Assembly (NCBI RefSeq): GCF_008000895.1
Contig: NZ_CP042823.1
Span: forward strand, 2,421,001-2,485,000
Source: Methylobacterium sp. WL1
GTDB lineage: Bacteria; Pseudomonadota; Alphaproteobacteria; Rhizobiales; Beijerinckiaceae
Length of the DNA stretch: 64,000 nt
Reading direction: 5' to 3'
The notes beneath the pieces were generated by a model. The model made no database searches. It had not been told where the DNA came from and was given only the letters and a program-made list of their open reading frames with translations. This document shows positions 16,383 to 25,486 of the stretch, in pieces. Every line of letters begins with the position of its first letter. Within the stretch, counting starts at the first letter, position 1. The position numbers were made by a program, and so were the translations under genes.

Positions 16383-18524
16383 ATGACCTCGACGCGACGC
16401 CTTGCTTTCCTGGCCGGCACGATTCTGTCGGCGCCCGTCTACGCCGTCCTGTTCGCCGTGCCGGCGCAGGCGCAGAAGGCCGTGGCCCTCGACGAGATCA
16501 GCGTCACCAGCCCGAGCCCGATCCAGACCGGCCAGCCTGCGGCCGGACCCGCGGCGCCGCTCCAGACCGGCATTCTCCCGGTGGCCACCAACACGTTCTC
16601 GCCGGTCACCGTGGTCACCCAGGACCAGATCGCCCGCGACCAGCCCCGGACCCTGGGGGACGCCCTGTTCGACCGGCCGGGTATCTCGTCCACCACCTAC
16701 GCGCCGGGCGCAGCCTCGCGGCCGATCATCCGCGGCCTCGACAATGCCCGCGTGCGCATCCAGGAGAACGGTATCGTCAACGGCGGCGTCTCGGATCTCG
16801 GCGAGGACCACGCGGTCCCGGTGAACCCTCTGGTCTCCGACCGGATCGAGGTGATCCGCGGACCCGCGACCCTGCGCTACGGCTCCGGTGCCATCGGCGG
16901 CGTGGTCTCGGCCGACAACAACCGGGTGCCGACCTTCATCCCGGCGAACGGCGTGCAGGGTCAGGTCACCACGGGCTTCTCCAGCGTCGACAACGGCCGG
17001 CTCGGCGCCGCCACCGTGGATGCGGGCGGCGACGGGATTGCGGTTCACGCCGACGGCTTCAGGACCGCCAACGACAGCTACGCGATCCCGGGCGGGATCC
17101 AGCGCAACTCCTACAACGAGTCGCAGGGCGGCGCGGTCGGCATCTCGGCGATCGGCGACCGCGGCTTCGTCGGCATCTCGTTCAGCCACTACGACGCGAT
17201 CTACGCGATCCCGGGCGGCGTCGCCGAGCAGAACCGCACCCGCCTGACCCCGAACCAGGACCGGGTCCTGTCGCGGGGCGAGTACCGGCCCCTCGACGGC
17301 CCGTTCGAAGTGATCCGCTACTGGGCGGGATACTCGGTCTACCGCCACAACGAGGTCGGCATCGGCGAGGATGGGATCGAGGGTGTCCAGGCGATCTTCA
17401 AGAACCGCGAGGCCGAGGGGCGGCTGGAACTCCAGCACGTCCCGGTCGAGACTCCGTTCGGCGTGCTGACCGGGGCGCTCGGCTTCCAGTCGGACCGGCG
17501 GGTGATCAACACCCAGCTCGAATCGTTCCTGCCCAAGACCGAATCCCGGGCCAACGCAGTCTACCTGTTCGAGGAGCTGGAGCTGCGCCCCGGCACGCGG
17601 CTGCAGGCGGCCGGCCGCTACGAGGTGGACCGATTGTCGAGCATCGCGGCGCAGTTCCCCGCGGACTACGCCCCGGTCGACGGGCAGGATCCGTTCCAGT
17701 ACGCCCGGACCCGGCGCTTCGCCCCGAAGAGCGCCAGCATCGGCGCCCTGCAGGACCTGCCCCTCGGCTTCGTGGCGAGCCTCAACGGCTCCTATGTCGA
17801 GCGCGGACCCACCGGCTACGAGCTGTTCTCGCAGGGGCCGCACGACGCCACCGCGACCTTCGAGATCGGCAACCCGGACCTCAAGAAGGAACGCGCCCGA
17901 ACTGTGGAGGCCAGCATCCGCCGGGCCGAGGGCCCGCTGCGCCTCGACGCCACCGGTTACTACACGCGCTACACGGGCTTCATCTACCGCAACTTCACCG
18001 GGCTCGCCTGCGACGACGACTTCGCGTCCTGCGGCACCGGCACCGAGAATCGGCAGATCGTTTACCAGCAGCAGAACGCCACCTTCTACGGTGCCGAGAT
18101 CATCGGCCAGTACGACATCCTGCCCGTCGGCAACGGCTTCGCCGGCATCGAGGCCCAATTCGACTTCGTGCGCGCGCAGTTCGACAACGGTACCAACGTG
18201 CCGCGCATCCCGCCCTACCGGCTCGGCGGCGGCGTCTACCTGCGGGCCGATGGCTGGTTCGCCCGGGTGAACCTGCTCCATGCCTTCGACCACCAGGCGA
18301 CCGCCCTGTTCGAGACCCCCACCCCCGGCTACGACGACCTGCGCGCCGAGCTGAGCTACACCAAGGCGGTCGATCCGGCGGTCTACGGGGCGAGCGCGAT
18401 CACCCTCGGGATCCAGGGCCGGAACCTGCTCGACACCGACATCCGCAACTCGACCTCGTTCAAGAAGGACGAGATTCTGCTGCCGGGGCGGAACGTGCGA
18501 TTGTTCCTGACCGCGCGGTTCTGA
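16383..18524 (+). CDS. ZnuD-like TonB-dependent outer-membrane receptor
   Basis: 713 residues. Signal peptide (MTSTRRLAFL, cleavage after AQAQ near residue 31), TonB box-like ALDEISVTS, then a plug domain (about 60-180) with VVTQDQIARDQPRTLGDALFDRPGIS-type sequence, IIRGLDNARVRIQENG and RIEVIRGPATLRYGSGAIGG. A 22-strand barrel follows and ends NVRLFLTARF, with the terminal Phe used for outer-membrane assembly. The plug with its VPVNPLVSDRIEV segment resembles zinc receptors of the ZnuD group. It should import zinc or a zinc complex with energy from TonB. The Zur-like site directly before the start and the divergent GTPase support this; the exact ligand is inference. Confidence 0.85.
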   Translation: MTSTRRLAFLAGTILSAPVYAVLFAVPAQAQKAVALDEISVTSPSPIQTGQPAAGPAAPLQTGILPVATNTFSPVTVVTQDQIARDQPRTLGDALFDRPGISSTTYAPGAASRPIIRGLDNARVRIQENGIVNGGVSDLGEDHAVPVNPLVSDRIEVIRGPATLRYGSGAIGGVVSADNNRVPTFIPANGVQGQVTTGFSSVDNGRLGAATVDAGGDGIAVHADGFRTANDSYAIPGGIQRNSYNESQGGAVGISAIGDRGFVGISFSHYDAIYAIPGGVAEQNRTRLTPNQDRVLSRGEYRPLDGPFEVIRYWAGYSVYRHNEVGIGEDGIEGVQAIFKNREAEGRLELQHVPVETPFGVLTGALGFQSDRRVINTQLESFLPKTESRANAVYLFEELELRPGTRLQAAGRYEVDRLSSIAAQFPADYAPVDGQDPFQYARTRRFAPKSASIGALQDLPLGFVASLNGSYVERGPTGYELFSQGPHDATATFEIGNPDLKKERARTVEASIRRAEGPLRLDATGYYTRYTGFIYRNFTGLACDDDFASCGTGTENRQIVYQQQNATFYGAEIIGQYDILPVGNGFAGIEAQFDFVRAQFDNGTNVPRIPPYRLGGGVYLRADGWFARVNLLHAFDHQATALFETPTPGYDDLRAELSYTKAVDPAVYGASAITLGIQGRNLLDTDIRNSTSFKKDEILLPGRNVRLFLTARF

Positions 18525-18806
18525 GGGCGGGCTGAGACGCCGGCCGCTCCGGATATGGTTTCACGCGGTGGCCTGCGAGCGCCTCCGTCTGCGCGAGTGC
18601 AGCGACGCAACCCAGTAAGGCGCCATCCTCGGACGTGCCGCGCCGCCCTGGGTCGCTTCGTTGCGCGCGTGATGACGGTGAAGGAAGCTCACGGTGGCCT
18701 CCGTCTGGACAGCATCGGAGGTTTCGCGCTCCGGAGGTGGTGAACCGGTGTCGGCCGCGGGGCTATAAGCGCGTGGCCCCGATGATTCCGACCGGACGAC
18801 ACCTGC

Positions 18807-19910
18807 ATGGCGAGCGTGACTGCACCGATCCGAGTCGGCCTGATCGGCTACGGCTATGCCGGCAAGACCTTCCACGCGCCGCTGATCCGTGCGGTTCCGG
18901 CGCTCGACCTCCGATTGGTCGCTTCGCGGGATAAGGCCAAGGTCCAGGCCGACCTTCCCGGTATGCGCGTCATCGCCGATCCCGGTGCGGTCGCCGCCTC
19001 GGACAGCGTCGATCTCGTGGTCATCGCATCCCCCAACGACACGCACGCGCCCCTGGCTCGGATCGCCCTGGCGGCCGGCAAGCACGTCGTCATCGACAAG
19101 CCCTTCACCCTCGACCTCGCCGAGGCGCGCAGCCTGGTCGCGCTGGCGCGCCGCTATGGCCGGAGGCTGTCGGTGTTCCACAACCGGCGCTGGGACAGCG
19201 ACTTCCTCAGCGTCCGAACCGCCATCGCGGACGGGGTCATCGGCAAGGTCCGGCATTTCGAATCGCATTTCGACCGGTTCCGCCCCGGCGTCCGTGACCG
19301 GTGGCGGGAGGGGGCCGGACCGGGAAGCGGGATCTGGTACGATCTCGGCCCGCACCTCGTCGACCAGGCGCTCCAGCTCTTCGGTCTGCCGGACCGGGTG
19401 ACCGCGAACCTGGCTCGGCTGCGCAAAGGTGCGCTGTCCGACGATTGGGCCCACGTGGTGCTGGACTATCCGGACGTGCGCGTGGTCCTGCACGCCAGCA
19501 TGGTGGTCGCCGGTGGATCGCCCCGTTTCGTCGTCCACGGCGAGGGCGGCAGCCTCGTCAAGCAACACCTCGACGGACAGGAGCAGCAGCTTCTCGCCGG
19601 CATGGCTCCGGGCGCCCCGGGTTGGGGCCAGGATCCGGACGGAATCGCGGTCCATGACGGGCGCGGCAGCGTGAGGTGCCTGCCCGCATTGGCCGGGGAC
19701 CAGCGCCGGTTCTACCAAGACGTGGCTCACGGGATCTCCCGGGGCGCCGTCGACCATACGCCGGCGCTGGAGGCCCTCCAGGTGATGGCCTGCATCGACG
19801 CGGCTTTGACCTCGGCGCGGACCGGGACGACGGTGGCGCTGCCGCTCGTGCCGGAGGAGCGATCCGCGTCCCAGTTCGCGGAGGATGACCTGCCATCGCC
19901 ACACGTCTGA
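18807..19910 (+). CDS. Gfo/Idh/MocA-family NAD(P)-dependent oxidoreductase
   Basis: 367 residues. Rossmann fold GLIGYGYAG (11-19), then LRLVASRDKAKVQ, DLVVIASPNDTHAPLA and the catalytic-lysine motif VIDKPFTLD with Lys98. The C-terminal domain has HNRRWDSDFLSVR, YDLGPHLVDQAL with the likely catalytic His, and LLAGMAPGAPGWGQDP, features of the YdgJ/YhhX-type oxidoreductases that oxidise or reduce sugars and inositols. The substrate is unknown. It lies 282 bases downstream of the receptor gene on the same strand, so co-transcription is possible but not shown. Similar enzymes occasionally accompany metal-uptake genes, but no link is visible here. Confidence 0.88.
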   Translation: MASVTAPIRVGLIGYGYAGKTFHAPLIRAVPALDLRLVASRDKAKVQADLPGMRVIADPGAVAASDSVDLVVIASPNDTHAPLARIALAAGKHVVIDKPFTLDLAEARSLVALARRYGRRLSVFHNRRWDSDFLSVRTAIADGVIGKVRHFESHFDRFRPGVRDRWREGAGPGSGIWYDLGPHLVDQALQLFGLPDRVTANLARLRKGALSDDWAHVVLDYPDVRVVLHASMVVAGGSPRFVVHGEGGSLVKQHLDGQEQQLLAGMAPGAPGWGQDPDGIAVHDGRGSVRCLPALAGDQRRFYQDVAHGISRGAVDHTPALEALQVMACIDAALTSARTGTTVALPLVPEERSASQFAEDDLPSPHV

Positions 19911-20000
19911 GGTCGAAGGGCGCAGGCGAACGCAAGTCGCGGTGGTTCACCTGGACGCGGTTCTTCGAGGCGGCAGAGCGTTAGGCAGCCGTCCACCGAG

Positions 20001-20055
20001 CAACCGCCCCGTCATCCGGGCTCCGCTCCGCGGCCCTGGACTGCCGGGGCGGTTG
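20001..20055. repeat. Intergenic inverted repeat between convergent genes
   Basis: CAACCGCCCCG (20001-20011) and CGGGGCGGTTG (20045-20055) are perfect 11-base inverted arms. The loop contains GTCATCCGGG, a variant of the core found in the repeats at 32782 and 35681. It sits between the stops of the oxidoreductase (19910) and PepSY (20077) genes and could act as a two-way terminator. Confidence 0.7.
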
Positions 20056-20076
20056 CCAAGAGCTGCCCCATTCCGC

Positions 20077-21537
20077 TCAGCGAGCCCGCGTCGAAACAGT
20101 CCGGCCGAGGCGCCGCCAGCCCGCGACGATCCCGGTGACCGCGATCCCGGCGGCGAGCAGGTTCAGGAGCCACTGCGCCGCGTCGCGCAGGGCGGCCCGT
20201 CCGCTCAGAAACGGGAAGTCGAGGCGGTGGGGCGCATCGAACAGCCAACGGTTGATGCGACCCGAGCGGTCGAGGCGCTGCAGGATGGTGCCGTCGCGCG
20301 GGTCGATATGGAGCCAGGTTGCGTCCGGATCGTCGAAGCGCAGGCGCAGAACCGGCAGGGGACGCGGGTCCACCCCATGCGGATACCAGTAGGCATCGTA
20401 CGCCCCGAGCAGGCCCGCTGCCCGTAGATGTCCCATGGGGATCGCGTCCGCGGCGGCGGCGGCCAGGGCCGTCGCGTCCGGACCGGGGCCGCCGTCCGGT
20501 GCGACAGCGCGGGGGCCGTCCGCCGCCTCGGCGACCACCCACCAACGACCGCCGACCGTGGTGAAGCGCAGCGACCGGGTGTCCGGGCCGGCGAGATCGC
20601 GCAGCCGCCCGACATCGAGCCCGAGCGGTCCCGGCGTTCCAGCGTAGGCGCTGCGCAGCGCGGTCGGCGGCGCGCTCGATGCGAACCAGCTGTTCGGGTT
20701 CATGGAGATCCAGCCGCTCAGGATGAACGCCCCGAGCCCCAGCCCGCCCGCTAGGCCGAACAGGTGGTGCCAGCGCGCCAGCCCGCGATAGGGCGTGACG
20801 GCGCCGTGCGCATAGCGGCGGCGCAGGCGCAGGCGCCAGATCCCGACGACCAAGCCGCTGACCGCCCCGAGGGCGGCGAATCCGGAGAGCCAGAGCAGCA
20901 CTGTCCGCCACAGCTCCGCCCGGGCGCGCAGCGGCGTCAGGTAGATCCAGTGCGGCACCGAACCGAGCCAGTTCCAGGCCCGCTCGAACCGGGTCGTGTC
21001 GAGGGCGATCTCCCCGGTTACCGCGGAGACGTAGAGCTCGGTCCCCTCTGGGTCATCGAAGACGACCTTGTGGAACGGCCGGAGCGGGTCGTAGCGAGCG
21101 GTCACAGTCCACTGGTCCCGCTCGACCGGATCGACGCGGGCATCCGGCCGATCCCCGGCGGCGAGCCGCAAGGCCGCCTCCGCACCAACCGGGCCGAGCC
21201 GCGCGCCGGTACGGCCCGATACGGTCGCCCGCCCCCCGTCGCGGCCTGTGATCCGGTAGACCGGCTCATCGCCGCGCATCTCCAGGGCGAACGCCGCCGG
21301 CACGCCCGCAAGGTCGCCGGCGGCGAGCGCCGCGTCCGGCGGGACCGCGACGGTCTCCCAGACGATCGGGGCGAGACGCGCGAGGCGCTCGGCCGCTGTG
21401 AGTGCCGGGAACGGCACGTAGAGCATCACCAGTCCGGAGCCGATCCACATGGCGAAGAACAGGGCCGTGGCGATCCCGGCCCAGCGGTGGAACAGCAGCA
21501 GCCCGCGACGCGCGGCTTTGCCGACCCGCTGCCTCAC
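20077..21537 (-). CDS. PepSY-associated membrane protein (PiuB/FoxB-like)
   Basis: 486 residues. The GTG start overlaps the stop of the TonB receptor gene (GTGA), so translation is coupled; the longer open frame upstream lies inside the receptor gene. Membrane segments: residues ~10-40 (LLLFHRWAGIATALFFAMWIG), ~210-235 (VLLWLSGFAALGAVSGLVVG), ~255-275 (HHLFGLAGGLGLGAFILSGW) and a C-terminal one (LLNLLAAGIAVTGIVAGW). Periplasmic PepSY-like loops lie between (VYRITGRDGGRATVSGRTG; ELYVSAVTGEI). HRW, SVPHWIY and RWHH histidines are heme-type ligands. Family members (PiuB, FoxB) reduce or process ferric siderophores at the inner membrane. In this setting it may handle the metallophore taken up by the receptor. 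Confidence 0.85.
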   Translation of the reverse strand: MRQRVGKAARRGLLLFHRWAGIATALFFAMWIGSGLVMLYVPFPALTAAERLARLAPIVWETVAVPPDAALAAGDLAGVPAAFALEMRGDEPVYRITGRDGGRATVSGRTGARLGPVGAEAALRLAAGDRPDARVDPVERDQWTVTARYDPLRPFHKVVFDDPEGTELYVSAVTGEIALDTTRFERAWNWLGSVPHWIYLTPLRARAELWRTVLLWLSGFAALGAVSGLVVGIWRLRLRRRYAHGAVTPYRGLARWHHLFGLAGGLGLGAFILSGWISMNPNSWFASSAPPTALRSAYAGTPGPLGLDVGRLRDLAGPDTRSLRFTTVGGRWWVVAEAADGPRAVAPDGGPGPDATALAAAAADAIPMGHLRAAGLLGAYDAYWYPHGVDPRPLPVLRLRFDDPDATWLHIDPRDGTILQRLDRSGRINRWLFDAPHRLDFPFLSGRAALRDAAQWLLNLLAAGIAVTGIVAGWRRLGRTVSTRAR

Positions 21538-23717
21538 CAAGTCACCGTGTAGGCGACTTCCATCGAGCGCGGCCGGCCGAGCAGCCAGTTGGTGCCGACC
21601 CCGTTCACGGCGTTGCCGCTGATCGCGTAGACCTTGTCGAACAGGTTGTAGACCCGCAGGCTCAGGCGCGAATCCGCCGTCACCTGATGGTCGAGCACGA
21701 GGTTGACGAGGTTGTAGGCCGGGCGCCGGGCCGTGTTGGAGAAGTCGCTGTAGACCTGGCCGACGTTCTGGAGCCCCACGCGTGCCGTCCAGGCGCGGGC
21801 AAAGTCCCAGGTCAGCCACAGGTTGGCGACCCGCTCGGGCACGTCGATCGGCTGGTTGCCGGCATACGAGACGGTCGCGCCGTTCACGCTCTGATTGAAC
21901 GTATCGTATTGCGCGTGCAGGAGCGCGAGGTTGCCGTCCAGCCGCCAGCCCGGGGCGAGGTGCCAGCCAAGCGCCAGCTCGAAGCCCTGCGAGGATTGCT
22001 GGCCGACCTGGGTCGACACGGTCGGCTGACCCGGCACGGTCGAGATCAGGTTGTCCTTGACGATCCGGTATCCGGCAACCGTCCATTCCAGTGCGCCGTC
22101 GAATGCGAGGCCCTTGGCGCCGATTTCAACCTGCGTGCCGGTGGCGAGCTGGAACCCTGAGAGCGACTGCGTCAGGGTGATGAGGCTGTTCACCGGGTCG
22201 GTCGCGAAGCTGTACTGGGCGTAGAGCGCGCTGTCCGGCGTCGGGTTGTAGACCAGCCCGAACCGGTAGCCGAGCGCCTGATAGGTTTTCTCGAACTGCG
22301 ATCCGCTCTGCAAATCCTCGCGACGGAGCGTCGGCACGTCCAGGCGCACGCCGGTGAGGAACGAGAGCTTGTCCGACAGGATCACCCGGTCCTCGGCGAA
22401 GACCGAGGCCTGGCTGGTCTGTGTCGCGTAGGCCGGCTGCGCCCGCCCGTTCTGCGGGAAGTATCCTGGATCATAGCCTATCAGCGGCACGCTGGTGGTC
22501 TGGTCGAAGGTGAAATTGTTCGTGTGGCGGAAGTCGATGTGGTTCACGTCGAACCCGACCGCGAACGCGTTCGGCAGGCCGAACAGGTTGCCCTTGACGC
22601 TCGCGTCCAGGCGATTCCCGACCTGTTCCTGGCTGTGGTAGATCTCGGTGTAGCTGCCCCGGTCGACCAGCCCGGTGCCGCGGTTGTAGGTGTATTGCTC
22701 GGTATCGAGCCAATGCCGCCGGCTGGTGAGCCGATAGGCCGTATTGCGCACGATGATGTCGTCCGAGGGCGTCCACTCGGTCTTGAACTGGGTCCAGTTA
22801 TCCGACCAGGTAATCTTCGCGTCGCGGACGTTGTAGTTGTTGAACCGGATCAGGTCCGGGATCCTACCCTCGACCAGGGGCGTGCCCCAGTAGCGCGCCG
22901 GCTCCTGGTAGCCGAGGTCGTGGCTCACCGTGACGGCGAGGTCTGGGCTCGGCTGGAACAGCAGGGCGGCCGAGACGGCGAGGTTGCGGAAATCGCCCTC
23001 CGGCCGGATCCAGCCATCCGCGCGGTTGCCGCTGACGTTGAGGCGGTACGCGAAGGTGTCGCCGAATTCCTCGCGCCCGAGCGCCCCGCCCGAATCCAGC
23101 GCCAGCCGCGCGACGCCGTCGGTGCCGATCACCGCGCGCGCGGTGTTGATCGGCACGAAGACCGGCTTCTTCGGCACCACGTTGATCACGCCGCCGATGG
23201 CGCCGTCGCCGTAGAGCACCGAGGACGGGCCGCGCAGCACCTCGATACGCTCGACGTTCCAGGTGTCGAACGGGAACGTGACCGTGTTGGCCCCGACATA
23301 GAAGCGTGTGCCGTCGTAGAGCTGCTGGATCGAGTTCGGGCCCGCGAAACCGCGCGACGTGAAGGCGCCGTTGCCGTTGCCCGGCGCCGCGATCGTGGTG
23401 ATGCCGGTGGCGTCCTGGGTCACGGCTTCGGCGATCGTGTCCTGGCCGCGCAGCCGTGCGGTCTCGCCCGATACGATATCGACGCTCGCCGGCGTCTCCA
23501 GCGGCGTCAGCCCGAGCCGGCTCGCGGTCCGGTCGGGCGTGCGCAGGTTCAGCCCGGTCGGTGCAGCGCGGGTCAGGCTGACGCCGCCCTCCCCCTCGAC
23601 GGAGAGCTGATCGAGGGTCACGGTTTCCTGGGCTGCGGCCGGGCTTGCCAGGAGCGTGAGCATGGCACCGCAGAGCGGTCTACGCCGGCTGCGACGAGGA
23701 AGTTTGGATCGCGACAT
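21534..23717 (-). CDS. TonB-dependent receptor, siderophore/metallophore type
   Basis: 727 residues. Signal peptide (basic start, MLTLLASPAAAQE with cleavage near residue 29), TonB box-like TVTLDQLSVEG, plug domain with PASVDIVSGETARLRGQ, TSRGFAGPNSIQQLYDG, NVERIEVLRGPSSVLYGDG and AIGGVINVVPKKP, then a beta-barrel ending SMEVAYTVTW with a terminal aromatic residue. The plug is of the FhuA/FhuE/FoxA siderophore class rather than BtuB. It is coupled to the PepSY gene. A Zur-like site lies 51 bases before the start and a cobalamin riboswitch about 310 bases before it. The ligand could be a zinc or iron metallophore or a cobalamin; the sequence does not settle this. Confidence 0.88.
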   Translation of the reverse strand: MSRSKLPRRSRRRPLCGAMLTLLASPAAAQETVTLDQLSVEGEGGVSLTRAAPTGLNLRTPDRTASRLGLTPLETPASVDIVSGETARLRGQDTIAEAVTQDATGITTIAAPGNGNGAFTSRGFAGPNSIQQLYDGTRFYVGANTVTFPFDTWNVERIEVLRGPSSVLYGDGAIGGVINVVPKKPVFVPINTARAVIGTDGVARLALDSGGALGREEFGDTFAYRLNVSGNRADGWIRPEGDFRNLAVSAALLFQPSPDLAVTVSHDLGYQEPARYWGTPLVEGRIPDLIRFNNYNVRDAKITWSDNWTQFKTEWTPSDDIIVRNTAYRLTSRRHWLDTEQYTYNRGTGLVDRGSYTEIYHSQEQVGNRLDASVKGNLFGLPNAFAVGFDVNHIDFRHTNNFTFDQTTSVPLIGYDPGYFPQNGRAQPAYATQTSQASVFAEDRVILSDKLSFLTGVRLDVPTLRREDLQSGSQFEKTYQALGYRFGLVYNPTPDSALYAQYSFATDPVNSLITLTQSLSGFQLATGTQVEIGAKGLAFDGALEWTVAGYRIVKDNLISTVPGQPTVSTQVGQQSSQGFELALGWHLAPGWRLDGNLALLHAQYDTFNQSVNGATVSYAGNQPIDVPERVANLWLTWDFARAWTARVGLQNVGQVYSDFSNTARRPAYNLVNLVLDHQVTADSRLSLRVYNLFDKVYAISGNAVNGVGTNWLLGRPRSMEVAYTVTW

Positions 23718-23768
23718 GGTGAGGATAGGTCCGAGCGCGGCGGCCGCCGGTTCAGATGCCCTAATAGC

Positions 23769-23782
23769 AATGTAATAACATT
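23769..23782. promoter_or_regulatory. Zur-like operator 4
   Basis: AATGTAATAACATT, matching operator 1 in 12 of 14 positions and nearly palindromic itself. It lies 51 bases before the second TonB receptor start, a good place for an operator over a promoter. The surrounding bases are AT-rich in an otherwise GC-rich region. Confidence 0.6.
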
Positions 23783-24026
23783 ACAATTGCGGATGCGTGT
23801 CTGATCCGGTCCGGTCCACGCGCGGCGGCCCGGGTGAAGGATCGGGCCGCGTGCAAACGCGGCCGGGATCGGCACGACAAGGGAAAGCATCGGGAACCGG
23901 GACGCGGGCGCGCTTGCTGTGGCACGTCACCGCGAACGAGGCCTCGCCGACCGCGCTCGCGCACGGCCGTCTCGACACCCGCCAGGACACCCCGCCTGAC
24001 GCGTTTCGCGTGTGACCACGGCTGAC

Positions 24027-24200
24027 GGCAGGTCTCCTGGCTCGCGGGTCGCCGCCCTCGCACCGTCTTCCCGGGCTTGAGACCCAGTGACGTGGTGGTG
24101 AAGGACTCGCCGCTCACAGTTGCGGGGACAGCCGCGGTTTCAGGGCAGGCCCCTCACCGCGTTCCCTTTTGATCCCCGAGGGGAACCGTCGCCGACTAGC
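24027..24200 (-). ncRNA. Cobalamin (B12) riboswitch
   Basis: On the minus strand the conserved blocks appear in order: GGGAACGCGGTG, an internal stem, then the B12 box-like CCGCAACTGTGAGCGGCGAG, CACTGG, GCCCGGGAAG, and the closing GCGAGCCAGGAGACCTGCC. These are the hallmark elements of the cobalamin riboswitch aptamer (Rfam RF00174). The first minus-strand coding gene downstream is the TonB receptor at 23717, about 310 bases away. The gap includes a GCGGCCCG hairpin (23825-23850) without a T-run and the Zur-like site. The riboswitch may control the receptor, or be an isolated remnant. Confidence 0.9.
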
Positions 24201-24466
24201 GTGGCTGTATGCCGGTGGAACGTCAAGCGTGTGGATATCCGGCCCCCTGCGTGGGCGGCCTGCGATCAGGCGCACGATCGCCTCGCGCGATGCAAATTAA
24301 AATCTACTTATTTTACTTTTAGACAACTCAGGAACTTTTTTTGAGCTGTCACGTAAGATTTGCGAGCCGAAATCGGAGGTGTTTTAAGACGGCGCATCGG
24401 CTAAAATAGTGGTTTTCGTTCTATCGCTTATTCGCCAAATTTGCAAAACCTGGTAGGAGAATCATT

Positions 24467-24826
24467 ATGAATTCATCCTATGTATTAGGGAATCCCTGTC
24501 ATCCTGGCGGGTTTGTTCGCCGCAATATCCTTGAGCCGCGTAACCTAACTGTCATGGCTGCGGCCAGCCTGCTCAACGTGACGCGCCAAACGCTGTCCGA
24601 CTTCTTGAACGAGAAGATCGCTCTTACGGCCGAACTGGCTCTGCGGGTCGAGAAGGTGTTCGGGGCCCGCATGGAGATGCTGATGGAGATGCAGACCCAC
24701 TACGATATCTCGCGCGCGCGGAAACTCGAACAGAAGGTCGAGAGGGAACTCGCGGGCCGGACCGGCGTCCAGACCCCGACCGAAAGGCCTCAGGTAATCG
24801 TCAAGCGCGTCTACGCGTTTGGGTGA
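24467..24826 (+). CDS. HigA-family (XRE) addiction-module antitoxin, copy 1
   Basis: 119 residues; AGGAG lies eight bases before the ATG. The start NPCHPGGFVRRNILEPRNLTV and the helix-turn-helix LNVTRQTLSDFLNEK (about residues 38-52) are typical of HigA antitoxins, which repress their own operon and neutralise the HigB mRNA endonuclease. The C-terminal extension (RARKLEQKVERELAGRT) is helical and charged. No HigB-like gene lies up- or downstream. The upstream 180 bases are AT-rich, unlike the surroundings. A paralogue with 48 of 77 identical residues in the core lies 660 bases downstream. An orphan antitoxin or a stand-alone regulator is likely. Confidence 0.85.
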   Translation: MNSSYVLGNPCHPGGFVRRNILEPRNLTVMAAASLLNVTRQTLSDFLNEKIALTAELALRVEKVFGARMEMLMEMQTHYDISRARKLEQKVERELAGRTGVQTPTERPQVIVKRVYAFG

Positions 24827-25486
24827 GCTCAATTCGTGGCGACCGGTTCTCCGGGATGCCGGAACGTTACCGGATCTCCCCTGCGCGACGCGGGGTGAAC
24901 GCGCATTGATCGGGCCTCCACGCCTTGTCGTCGCTTCTTGGCCGGGACGCACCGCTTTGCGACGCATGATGGACGGCTCCTGAAAACACCTCGGCGCGTT
25001 TCCGCGCGGGACCGGGTGACGATTGCAGGGGGACCAGTCCCCATGCCTTGATATCGTTCGTCGTCACGGGCCAAGGCGATCGGCATTCTCCAGATCGGAC
25101 GGTACCGCGCACGCGACCCTGATCGTGTTTCATCGGAGACATTTGCTCAGGATGTATTGCGATCAAAATTATCATGCATATTTCTGAATTTTTGCAGATG
25201 AATACAGTCGAATTTCTGATCTATTCGATATAAATTTGTAAATAGCGATGAGATTGACATGCCGCAATCCGGTTGATATCGGCGATTTGCCCGGATCTGC
25301 AAGACAATAAAATATATAACCGGCAAAATAAAGTAAGACTGTGGGTAGCTGAGGTAGTCGGCGATTCTGATGCTGCTGATGGAGCGCTGCTTGCGCCCAT
25401 GTGCCCGTGAGGTCTGCCGCAGTTCCGATCAGTCGATCAAAACGCTCATCCGAAAACGATTGTGTCAATCGATGAAGGAGTCCCAG
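24827..25486. other. Gene-free, partly AT-rich stretch between the two HigA genes
   Basis: No supported gene on either strand; an open frame on the minus strand at 25172-25609 runs through the second HigA gene and has no family features. Bases ~25150-25340 are strikingly AT-rich (for example AATAAAATATATAA at 25307-25320), in contrast to the ~70 % GC neighbourhood. It probably holds the promoter of the second HigA gene and may be a remnant of acquired DNA that once carried a toxin gene. Confidence 0.6.

Noticed and set aside
23797..24015. 72-codon plus-strand frame between the riboswitch and the TonB receptor
   Set aside because: No ribosome site, no family pattern; it lies in the leader of the minus-strand gene.
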